From Deltaproteobacteria bacterium (GTDB lineage Bacteria; Desulfobacterota; Syntrophia; Syntrophales; UBA5619): DNA of 11,441 nt. Below the pieces are notes generated by a model. It saw only the letters and a program-made list of their open reading frames with translations, was not told the origin of the DNA and ran no database searches. Positions 5,282 through 11,441 of this stretch are shown here, piece after piece. How positions within the stretch are numbered: position 1 is the first letter of the stretch; every line of letters begins with the position of its first letter. Where the stretch lies: contig JAPLJY010000116.1 of the NCBI GenBank assembly GCA_026388345.1, positions 1 to 11,441 on the forward strand, written 5' to 3'. Made by a program: the position numbers and the translations under genes.

Positions 5282-6973
5282 CTATTTGCCGAAACGCACC
5301 GGAAGAGCCCGGATGCCGACGTTGGACTGGCGACCCCAGTGCCGTCCGCCATCGCTGAAATTGAAGTAGGCAGCATCGGAACCGCTTGTCTCAGAAGCCC
5401 AGGGTGCAAGACAAGTAATATCGATCAATTCAGTGGCAACATGGATTGGATATGATGTATTGCAGGCCCCTGGCCGGGATTTACCAGCATCATACAACCC
5501 CGCCAGTTCATCCTGCGTAGGCATCCGCCAGTCCGAATAGCCGCCACCTCGGTAATTTTCGCAATAGCTCTTGGCATTTGCCCAATTTATATTGCTCCCA
5601 TTGTCCTTCGCCGCCCAAATCAGGTTGGTCTTTGTGTCCGAGACAGTTCCATTATTATAGGCAATAAACCGGCCATCCCGACGGGTCTCTTTCGGGGCGA
5701 AGCTTTTGGCCAATTCCTCCCACAGGTAAACCTTGTCCTGCGCGGCGCGAACATCCGGCGCATCGGGGGCAAGCCGAACATACATTTTCATTTCCTGTGC
5801 AGCTTCCTGATAATTCTTCAGGTGACCCAAGACCAGCGCTCGATTGAAGTGCCCGGACGGCCACCACGGGGTTACCTCAAGCCCCTGCGCATAAAGACCG
5901 GCAGCCTCGCTAAACCGCGATTCTTTTATCGCATATTGAGCCCGCACGTTGAACTTCCGCACTTCCTCGGGCAACTGCGGCTTGGGGTCGGCAGCCAGAT
6001 ACCTGGCCACAACCTCCTGAAATGGATCAACTGCCGGCTTTGGTCCTACGGCAACGGCTTCTTTCACTGCTGATAAAGGTTTTGTTTTCGCCCGATCCAA
6101 AACCTCACGTTCTTTGCTCAGCCGCTCCTTTTCCTTCTGGAGCCGTTCCTGTTCGGCGACATTAGCCTTTTCTTCCGGATCTGCCTCAGCGGTTCTTTCC
6201 CCGCCTATTCCCGCTCCCTCAGGGGAACCGGGTTTCGGGGCAAAAAAGAACTGCCCCTCCAGAGAAGAGAGTTCCCAAGGGATTTGCTGCCCCTGCGTTT
6301 TTTTGCTGATGTCCTGCCGCACCCTCTTGAACACTTCCTCGATCGGCAGCCCCGGCGTCACCATGTGCCTTACCATGGCAGACGTATAGGGACTGTTGCC
6401 GCCGCTGCCATCGGCGGCCACTTTTCCGGGACTTGTGGAATAGGAGATCAGGGTCCCTTGCGGGGCGTCCGATACGATGGCCAGACCGCGGCTGGCGCTT
6501 CGGAACGTCTTGCCAAAGGGATTGTCACGGCAGGCGTCAAGAATGACGATATTCATGTAGTTCCCGGCGTTACCCATCTCATCGAGAATCATATCCGCAT
6601 CGACAGCCGCATACTTTGCGTCCGTCTCGCGGGAGAGGTTGGCACCGATCGGGATGAGATAGTTCTTCCCGTTGAGTTGCACACCATGACCGGCATAAAA
6701 GAACAGACCGACACCGCCTTTTTTCAGCCGATCGCCAAATTCGCGGATCGCATTCTCCATATCCTTATGGAGGGCATTTTCCTTCAGGATCACATCGAAG
6801 CCGAGTTTCTTGAGGGTGGAGGCCACAACCGTGGCATCATTGACGGGATTTCTGAGGCTGCCGGTAGTATAGCTGCCATTGCCGATTACCAGAGCTGTGC
6901 GTCGCTCTGCAGCAGAATATGCAGACGTTATAACAATGCAAAATAGAAGTACGGTGAAAAGGGTGATGCGCAT
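5282..6973 (-). CDS. Exported caspase-like (C14) protein with coiled-coil, TPR-like and DUF1566 segments
   Basis: This 563-residue protein starts with a signal peptide (residues 1-21, cleavage probably near SAYSA-A). Residues about 25-245 are a caspase-like (peptidase C14) domain: strand RTALVIGNGSY, catalytic histidine in YAGHG (H96), catalytic cysteine in DACRDNP (C148), and the later SLEGQFFF typical of bacterial members. Residues about 265-295 are a Glu/Lys/Arg-rich helix or coiled coil. Residues about 345-405 look like a TPR pair (EAAGLYAQGLEVTPWWPSGH, then NRALVLGHLKNYQEAAQEM). Residues about 435-563 match the DUF1566/Lcl C-terminal domain (TNLIWAAKDNG, YSDWRMPTQDELAGLYD, and a terminal GIRALPVR). 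The catalytic pair is intact, so a secreted or periplasmic cysteine protease specific for Lys/Arg is plausible, as in metacaspase-type enzymes. The DUF1566 domain is common in exported proteins and may bind a ligand or surface. The gene has its own promoter; its base use is intermediate between island and backbone. No partner gene adjoins it. Confidence 0.88.
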   Translation of the reverse strand: MRITLFTVLLFCIVITSAYSAAERRTALVIGNGSYTTGSLRNPVNDATVVASTLKKLGFDVILKENALHKDMENAIREFGDRLKKGGVGLFFYAGHGVQLNGKNYLIPIGANLSRETDAKYAAVDADMILDEMGNAGNYMNIVILDACRDNPFGKTFRSASRGLAIVSDAPQGTLISYSTSPGKVAADGSGGNSPYTSAMVRHMVTPGLPIEEVFKRVRQDISKKTQGQQIPWELSSLEGQFFFAPKPGSPEGAGIGGERTAEADPEEKANVAEQERLQKEKERLSKEREVLDRAKTKPLSAVKEAVAVGPKPAVDPFQEVVARYLAADPKPQLPEEVRKFNVRAQYAIKESRFSEAAGLYAQGLEVTPWWPSGHFNRALVLGHLKNYQEAAQEMKMYVRLAPDAPDVRAAQDKVYLWEELAKSFAPKETRRDGRFIAYNNGTVSDTKTNLIWAAKDNGSNINWANAKSYCENYRGGGYSDWRMPTQDELAGLYDAGKSRPGACNTSYPIHVATELIDITCLAPWASETSGSDAAYFNFSDGGRHWGRQSNVGIRALPVRFGK

Positions 6974-7020
6974 TATGATTGATTTTATAGCTCTATCCCC
7001 TTTGTGAGAACCAATGACAC

Positions 7021-7049
7021 ATTATACCTTACCTCTTATTAAACTTCAA
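7021..7049 (-). promoter_or_regulatory. Sigma70-type promoter of the caspase-like gene
   Basis: On the reverse strand TTGAAG (complement of 7044-7049) and a perfect TATAAT (complement of 7021-7026) are 17 bases apart. Transcription would start near 7014, giving a leader of about 40 bases before ATG 6973. The ribosome binding site in that leader is weak, with GGGGATAGAG lying rather far upstream. Confidence 0.6.
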
Positions 7050-7142
7050 GATATCTTGATGAATGCTATTTGAAATGATGTACGGATATCCTGGATTGGA
7101 AAAACAACATTTCAGGAAGAAAGAAATTTTCTTCTCGGGTCT

Positions 7143-9068
7143 TCAAATCTGATCTACGACGTTTCCCGTCTCGTGCACCTCGTAGCCACCCATCGCCAGG
7201 GCCTTCTCCCTGAATTCGTCGGAACGGATGATGTCGAGCAGCAGGAGGATCTTTTCATCTTCGAGATAGGCGCTCGGGATGACCAGATCGTAGCGTTCGC
7301 GTGCGACGGGAATAAAGTCGAGCAAGAGCGCCTGTGCGGCGGCGTGGATTCCGAGTCCGGCGTCCGCCGCGCCGGAGGCCACGGCCATCGCCACGTTCAT
7401 ATGCGTGTACTCCTCGTTGCCGTAACCGGCGACCCGCGCCGGCGGGATGCCGGCCTTGGAGAGCTCGAAGTCGAGAAGGATTCGCGTGCCGGAGCCGCCC
7501 TGGCGGTTCACAAAAACGATGTCCGGGCGGGACAGATCTCCGATACCCGCGATCTTTTTCGGGTTGCCCGCCGGGGTTATGAAACCCTGCCAGCGATGGA
7601 CGAGCGTGACGAGCGCAACCGGCATTTCCGGGAGATAGCGCTGGATGTAGGATACGTTGTAGCCTCCGGTGGCGGCATCGAGCAGGTGCGAGCCGGCGAA
7701 GTGCGCCGTCCGCCTTTTAAGCGCGAGCAGGCCGCCGAGACTGCCGACGTTGCTCGACGAGATGTGCATCCGGCCGCCGGTTTTCTCCTTCAGCAGGCTG
7801 TTGAGCAGGTCAATGGTCAGGTCGTGGGAGCCGATCGCCAGCAGCCGGTCGTTCATCGCCTCGCGCGGGATCATCAGTTCCACGCGCGCCGTTTCGCCTT
7901 CCGAGAGGCCGCTGACCTCCTGCGGGATGCGGATGATCCCGTCCGCGCGCACGAGGGAGGTGATCACACCCGCGCCGCCGCCGATCGGCATCGCGACGGT
8001 CTTCCCGCCGACATTGCCGAGGATCACGCGAACCTGCTCTTCGAGCCCCAGCTTCGAGGGGATCTTCCGCCCGACGGAAACCTCGACCTGGTCGTGTTCG
8101 GGCGGCACAAGCCCCTGCATGTAATAGAGCAGGGGGCGGGCGAATTCCCGGAAGGCGACGGCCGCCGATACGGGATAGCCGGGGATGCCGACGACGGGCC
8201 GCCCGTCCACAGCGGCCAGGAGCGCGGGCTTTCCGGGCATGACGGTGATGCCGTGAACGAGCAGTTCTCCGAGTTCCTCCATGAGGGCGGGGGTGAAGTC
8301 TTCCGAACCGGCGGACGAGCCGGCGATCAGCATGACGAAATCGTACCGGCCCGCGATCGCGTCGGTCAGGGCGCTTTTGAGTTTTCCGGGGACGTCTGGC
8401 ACGGGTCTGAGGATTTCCGCATCGGCGCCGCACTGGGCGGCCAGCGAAGCGAGCATCTGCCCGTTGACCTCGAGCAGCGCACCTTTTGGGAGGGGCGATG
8501 GGGCCTCTTCCGGGCGGACGATTTCATCGCCTGTGGGAATGATCAGAACGCGCGGCTTGGCAAATACCTCGACGGAAAGAATTCCGGCGGCCAAAAGGGC
8601 GGCCTGGTCGTACGGCCGGATGCGGTGGCGGGCCGGGAGGATCACCTCGCCCTTGACGATATCCTCGCCCGCTTTGCGGACGTTGCGCCACGGATAGGCC
8701 GCCTCGCTGATCTCCCAGCCCTGTTCCCTTTCCTCCACCCGTTCGATCATCACGACCGCATCCTTCCCCTCCGGGATGGGGTCGCCCGTGTCCACCATCT
8801 TTCCGGCACTGTGCGGCAGGAGGAGCGGTTTTTCAGGCAGCGCGCCGAAGGTATCGGAGGCCTTCACCGCGATGCCGTCCATCGCGGCGGCGTGGTAGGA
8901 TGGCACGGAGGCCAGCGCCTTGACCGGTCCGGCGAGCACCCGGTTCAGCGCCTCCCGCACGGGGATGCTCTCCGTCCCGACCCGCAGGTTACCGAAACGC
9001 CCCCGAAGGATCCGTCCCGCCTCGTCCAGCGTCGTCAAATGCCGATAGATTCTCTGTTTCCGCTCCAT
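7143..9068 (-). CDS. moeA: MoeA molybdopterin molybdenumtransferase fused to C-terminal PBP-like domain
   Basis: This 641-residue protein has two parts. Residues about 10-400 are MoeA, which inserts molybdate (or tungstate) into adenylated molybdopterin in the cytoplasm: MDG (63-65), PTGDEI (178-183), GSSAGSED (250-257), MPGKP (277-281) and GIPGYPVS (294-301) are all visible, so the active site seems complete. Residues about 410-635 form a PBP-like domain of the PF12727 type: SHDLTIDLL, SSNVGSLGGLLAL (438-450), HLLDAATGGYN, VNRQGGSGTRILLDFEL (520-536) and HMNVAMAVASGAADAGLGI. This domain resembles oxyanion-binding proteins such as TupA/ModA but has no signal peptide, so it should act inside the cell, perhaps delivering or sensing the metal. 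The ATG at 9068 lies 15 bp after the stop of the upstream moeA, with GAGGAG well placed, so the two form an operon. The same C-terminal domain recurs in the divergent HTH gene. Confidence 0.93.
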   Translation of the reverse strand: MERKQRIYRHLTTLDEAGRILRGRFGNLRVGTESIPVREALNRVLAGPVKALASVPSYHAAAMDGIAVKASDTFGALPEKPLLLPHSAGKMVDTGDPIPEGKDAVVMIERVEEREQGWEISEAAYPWRNVRKAGEDIVKGEVILPARHRIRPYDQAALLAAGILSVEVFAKPRVLIIPTGDEIVRPEEAPSPLPKGALLEVNGQMLASLAAQCGADAEILRPVPDVPGKLKSALTDAIAGRYDFVMLIAGSSAGSEDFTPALMEELGELLVHGITVMPGKPALLAAVDGRPVVGIPGYPVSAAVAFREFARPLLYYMQGLVPPEHDQVEVSVGRKIPSKLGLEEQVRVILGNVGGKTVAMPIGGGAGVITSLVRADGIIRIPQEVSGLSEGETARVELMIPREAMNDRLLAIGSHDLTIDLLNSLLKEKTGGRMHISSSNVGSLGGLLALKRRTAHFAGSHLLDAATGGYNVSYIQRYLPEMPVALVTLVHRWQGFITPAGNPKKIAGIGDLSRPDIVFVNRQGGSGTRILLDFELSKAGIPPARVAGYGNEEYTHMNVAMAVASGAADAGLGIHAAAQALLLDFIPVARERYDLVIPSAYLEDEKILLLLDIIRSDEFREKALAMGGYEVHETGNVVDQI

Positions 9069-9083
9069 GCACCACTCCTCAGT

Positions 9084-10316
9084 TCAGAATAGAAAAACGT
9101 CCACCATCTCTCCTGCGGGGAGCCCCTCGGCGTGGATCGGCAGGACGATAAAGCCGTCCGCCTTGACCAGGGTCGAGAGCATACCCGATTTGCCGAACAC
9201 GGGCCGGGCCACGGGGCGCCCCTGCCGCTCTTCGAGCTTGACCCGGACGTATTCCTCTCGCCCCTGGGCGGAGTGGACGGACGACGCGAGCACGGCGCTC
9301 ACCCGCATCCCCGCCGGCGTCCGTTTCAGCTCTTGCCCCTGGAGATACAAGAGAAACGGCGCGAGGAAGACCTGCGCCACCACCAGCGCCGATACCGGAT
9401 GACCCGGAAGCCCGAACACCGGTTTGCCGCCCACGGAGGCGATCAACGTCGGCTTTCCCGGGCTGATCGCGATCCCGTGCGCGTGCACCACGGCGCCGGG
9501 CAGCGAAGAGACGACCTGGAGCATGTGGTCGCGCTCGCCGACCGAACTGCCGCCGGAGAGAACAACGACGTCCGCCGAGGCCAGCGCCCTGTCGAGAGCC
9601 GCCCGGAGCAGGGCGGGGTCGTCCGGAACGGGAGCGAACATCTCGGCTTCGCCGCCCGCGGACCGGATGAGCGCGGCGATGGAATGGGCGTTGATGTCCC
9701 GGATCCTCCCCGGCGGCGGGGTGTCGGTGACGGGAACGATTTCATCCCCGGTGGAGATGATCGTCACCCGGGGCCGGCGATGGACGGGGATCCTCGTGAT
9801 TCCGAGGCCTGCGAGGAGACCGATCTCCTGGGGAAGCAGCCTTTTGCCTGCGGGGATCACGATGTCGCCGCGCGCCGCATCTTCCGCCTTGCCGAGGACG
9901 TTTTCCCCGGCCGTGACCGGCCGGGAGATCTCGATCGCGCCTTCTCCAGCCGGGCTGGTGTACTCCACCATCACCACGGCATCCGCGCCCTGCGGGAGGA
10001 ATCCCCCCGTCGGGATCGCCGCCGCCTGGTTCGGGCCGATGGCTACGGTTGGAATCTGCCCCATGGCGACGGCGCCGGCCACGTCGAGGAGCGCAGGAAT
10101 GGAATCCGAAGAGCCGAAGGTGTCCGCAGCGCGCACGGCGTAACCGTCCATCGTCGAGCGGGGAAGGGGAGGGAGATCCTCCGGCGAGGCGATATCCGCG
10201 CCGCAGATTCTGTGGAGGGCTTCGTCCAGTGGGACGGTTTCAACGGTAAGGCGGTTGAAACTTAGGAGCGTTTCAAAGACCTGGGCAGGCGTTACGACCT
10301 TGAAAAATTCGGGCAT
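9084..10316 (-). CDS. moeA: MoeA molybdopterin molybdenumtransferase, stand-alone copy
   Basis: This is a 410-residue MoeA of normal family length (E. coli MoeA is 411). Motifs in order: STMDGYAV (54-61), STGDEIVPV (188-196), LSGGSSVGERDHML (253-266), SPGKPT (285-290), GLPGHPVS (302-309) and a C-terminal beta-barrel domain ending GLPAGEMVDVFLF. It catalyses metal insertion into MPT-AMP to give molybdenum cofactor. An alternative TTG start at 10328 would add four residues, but ATG 10316 is chosen because the GGGGGAG ribosome binding site overlaps that extension and lies three to five bases before the ATG. It is first in a two-gene operon with the MoeA-PBP fusion. Organisms using both Mo and W often carry two MoeA paralogs, and a metal preference for each copy is conceivable but not shown by the sequence. 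The promoter region is shared with the divergent HTH-PBP gene. Confidence 0.95.
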   Translation of the reverse strand: MPEFFKVVTPAQVFETLLSFNRLTVETVPLDEALHRICGADIASPEDLPPLPRSTMDGYAVRAADTFGSSDSIPALLDVAGAVAMGQIPTVAIGPNQAAAIPTGGFLPQGADAVVMVEYTSPAGEGAIEISRPVTAGENVLGKAEDAARGDIVIPAGKRLLPQEIGLLAGLGITRIPVHRRPRVTIISTGDEIVPVTDTPPPGRIRDINAHSIAALIRSAGGEAEMFAPVPDDPALLRAALDRALASADVVVLSGGSSVGERDHMLQVVSSLPGAVVHAHGIAISPGKPTLIASVGGKPVFGLPGHPVSALVVAQVFLAPFLLYLQGQELKRTPAGMRVSAVLASSVHSAQGREEYVRVKLEERQGRPVARPVFGKSGMLSTLVKADGFIVLPIHAEGLPAGEMVDVFLF

Positions 10317-10598
10317 GAACTCCCCCAATGGCTCGTGAAATATGAATTAAAAAACAACCCGTAATCGACGTCGTTTCCGTTTTCTGACATCGTCAGAGGG
10401 CGTCTCAATCCGTGGCCTTAAGTCCTATGCCATCGGGATCATGCTGTCAAGCGATGTCTGACGGCAGCCCCTTCTGCAAATGTTGGGTCGGCAGGTTCGT
10501 ATTTGTATGAATTGGTAATAAAAAGTATGTATATGTCAATTTTGTGTTGAAATTCCCTCCTCTATCGTTTATGCTGCCGCCCTCTTGAAGGAGGGATC
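10317..10598. promoter_or_regulatory. Divergent regulatory region between moeA pair and HTH-PBP gene
   Basis: These 282 bases lie between two diverging start codons. On the moeA side are two palindromes: CGACGTCG at 10366-10373 and TCTGAC-ATC-GTCAGA at 10383-10397, a perfect 6-bp inverted repeat with a three-base centre. They lie about 50-80 bases upstream of the moeA start and are candidate operators. TCTGAC recurs once near 10457. No ModE-type TATA-rich palindrome or molybdenum-cofactor riboswitch is recognised. The HTH side is AT-rich and carries the promoter listed separately. Confidence 0.5.
10547..10575 (+). promoter_or_regulatory. Probable promoter of the HTH-PBP gene
   Basis: TTGAAA (10547-10552) and TATGCT (10570-10575) are separated by 17 bases, matching five and four of six consensus positions. 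Transcription would start near 10582, just before the AAGGAGGG ribosome binding site (10588-10595), giving a very short leader to ATG 10599. Confidence 0.45.
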
Positions 10599-10901
10599 AT
10601 GTCGGACGAGATGATGAACACCAAAGAGGTCGCCGGCTACCTGGGCATCCATGAAAAGCAGGTTTACGCGCTGATCAAGACGGGGCGCATGCCGGCGACG
10701 CGTGTCACGGGGAAGTGGATATTCCCGAAGAAGGTGATCGACGGCTGGATTGAGGTGAATGCCAAATCGGGTCTCGAACAGGCCAGACAGAAGAGCGGAC
10801 GGATCCCGGGCGCCCTGCTGGCCTCGGGCAGCAACGATCCGGTCCTCGACATCCTCCAGGCCTGTCTGAAGAAGGCCCATCCGGAGTTCTTCATCTTCTA
10901 G
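10599..10901 (+). CDS. Helix-turn-helix (HTH_17/excisionase-type) fragment ending at a premature TAG
   Basis: As written, the reading frame gives 100 residues. Residues about 5-52 are an excisionase-type HTH domain: MMNTKEVAGYLGIHEKQVYA, then LIKTGRMPATRVTGKWIFPK, with the typical two-helix reader and wing KW-x-F. Residues about 60-100 (GLEQARQKSG, LASGSNDPVLDILQACLKK, HPEFFIF) are the beginning of a PBP-like domain, not a natural protein end. The ATG is preceded by a strong AAGGAGGG. The fragment could still bind DNA without its sensing domain, but it is best seen as the first part of the interrupted gene described in the next entry. Confidence 0.75.
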   Translation: MSDEMMNTKEVAGYLGIHEKQVYALIKTGRMPATRVTGKWIFPKKVIDGWIEVNAKSGLEQARQKSGRIPGALLASGSNDPVLDILQACLKKAHPEFFIF

Positions 10902-11441
10902 GCCAACACGGGAAGCAGGGAGGGCCTGATCGCCCTGGAAAAGGGCTTTACCGACATCGCCTGGACCCACCTGCTCGATCCCGAAACGGGGGAGTACAAC
11001 ATCCCCTATCTGGACAGGCTGGTGCCGGGTGTTAAGGCCGTGGTCGTGAACCTTTTCTTTCGTGAACTTGGTTTTGTGATCGCCAGGGGAAATCCCCGGG
11101 GCATCCAGGAATTTGCGGATCTCGTCCGGAATGGGGTCCGTTTCGTCAACCGCCAGCCGGGTTCGGGGACGCGCCTGCTGCTGGATCACCACCTGGAGAA
11201 GGCCGGGATTCCCGCCGCCCGGATCGCCGGTTATGACCGGGAGGTGTTCACCCATATCGAAATTGGTCTCGCCGTCCTCTCCGGAGAGGCGGACACGGGC
11301 ATCGCCACGGCGGCGGTTTCGAGCCTGCTCGGCCTCGATTTTATTCCCATCACCCAAGAGCGGTTCGACATGATCTGTGACCAATCGGTCTTTTTCCAGA
11401 AGGGGGTGCAGGCCCTGATGGAGGTGCTCACCGGCGATGTC
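10599..11441 (+). pseudogene. HTH plus PBP-like domain regulator, interrupted by one in-frame TAG and cut by window edge
   Basis: After the TAG at 10899-10901 the same frame stays open for 180 codons to the window edge and continues the PBP-like (PF12727 type) domain: ANTGSREGLIALEKG, HLLDPETGEYNIPYL, GFVIARGNPRGIQEF, VNRQPGSGTRLLLDHHLEKA, and HIEIGLAVLSGEADTGIATA. It aligns well with residues about 438-600 of the MoeA-PBP protein in this window. The stop falls where that protein has serine 438, so a single change from TCG to TAG is the simplest history. The intact protein would be a one-component regulator: an HTH for DNA and a PBP domain for a ligand such as molybdate, tungstate or a cofactor. 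Its divergent position suggests control of the moeA pair. The downstream half has no start codon with a good ribosome binding site. Alternatives are a sequencing error, readthrough or pyrrolysine insertion; nonsense mutation or error is favoured. Confidence 0.72.

Noticed and set aside
7173..9092. A 639-codon forward frame antisense to the MoeA-PBP gene
   Set aside because: Its product is rich in Arg, Gly, Asp and His with no family motif, while the reverse strand encodes a clear MoeA fusion. It is a by-product of GC-rich codon use.
9132..10265. A 377-codon forward frame antisense to the stand-alone moeA
   Set aside because: It has the same low-complexity charged composition and lies fully over a clear MoeA gene.
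10317..10328. TTG start at 10328 for moeA
   Set aside because: It would place the GGGGGAG ribosome binding site inside the gene; ATG 10316 fits the site and the family N-terminus.
10317..10598. Molybdenum-cofactor riboswitch or ModE site upstream of moeA
   Set aside because: No fitting structured leader or TATA-rich ModE palindrome could be recognised.
10899..10901. Pyrrolysine insertion or programmed readthrough as the main explanation of the TAG
   Set aside because: No pyl gene is visible, nothing special surrounds the codon, and two other genes here (3655-4065 and 5282-6973) end normally in TAG. It is kept only as an alternative.

Overview
The window is mostly GC-rich bacterial DNA built around molybdenum/tungsten handling, with an AT-rich stretch of unrelated genes in the middle. 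The gene content suggests an anaerobic, Deltaproteobacteria/Desulfobacterota-like organism: a molybdenum-storage-type amino-acid-kinase-fold protein, a MoeA fused to a PBP-like domain, an HTH-PBP regulator, and an orthocaspase with a DUF1566 tail. This assignment is an inference from gene content, because no rRNA or other phylogenetic marker is present.

Layout. Positions 1-283 (-) hold the N-terminal part of a universal stress protein that runs off the left edge. Positions 382-1416 (-) hold a two-gene unit: a small cupin followed by a MORN_2/YwqK-type repeat protein with an exact 24-residue period. Divergent from it, 1571-3435 (+) is a compact operon: a short TiaS-like protein (FDDTD motif), a 74-aa unknown protein, and a MosA/MosB-like molybdenum storage protein. 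A strong rho-independent terminator closes it at 3469-3504.

Positions about 3505-5280 are visibly AT-rich. They carry a small single-span membrane protein (-), a stand-alone GIY-YIG nuclease domain protein (-), a possible 42-aa ORF (+) and several hundred bases with no clear gene. Positions 5282-6973 (-) encode an exported caspase-like (C14) protein with a TPR-like segment and a C-terminal DUF1566/Lcl-like domain, with a good sigma70-type promoter upstream.

Positions 7143-10316 (-) hold two tandem moeA paralogs: a plain MoeA (410 aa) followed 15 bp later by a MoeA with a C-terminal PBP-like domain (641 aa). Divergent from them, 10599-11441 (+) encodes an HTH_17 domain followed by the same PBP-like domain. 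That reading frame is cut by one in-frame TAG at a position where the paralogous domain in this window has serine. The frame otherwise stays open to the right edge.

How the parts may work together (inference): the storage operon would buffer Mo/W, the two MoeA proteins would insert metal into molybdopterin, and the HTH-PBP protein would sense oxyanion or cofactor status and regulate the divergent moeA pair. The block at 3505-7142 has no evident link to molybdenum and looks like an insertion between the two metal loci. The most notable observations are the TiaS-like protein in a Mo-storage operon, the TAG-interrupted HTH-PBP gene opposite a MoeA carrying the same domain, and the exported caspase-TPR-DUF1566 protein beside an AT-rich island with a GIY-YIG protein.
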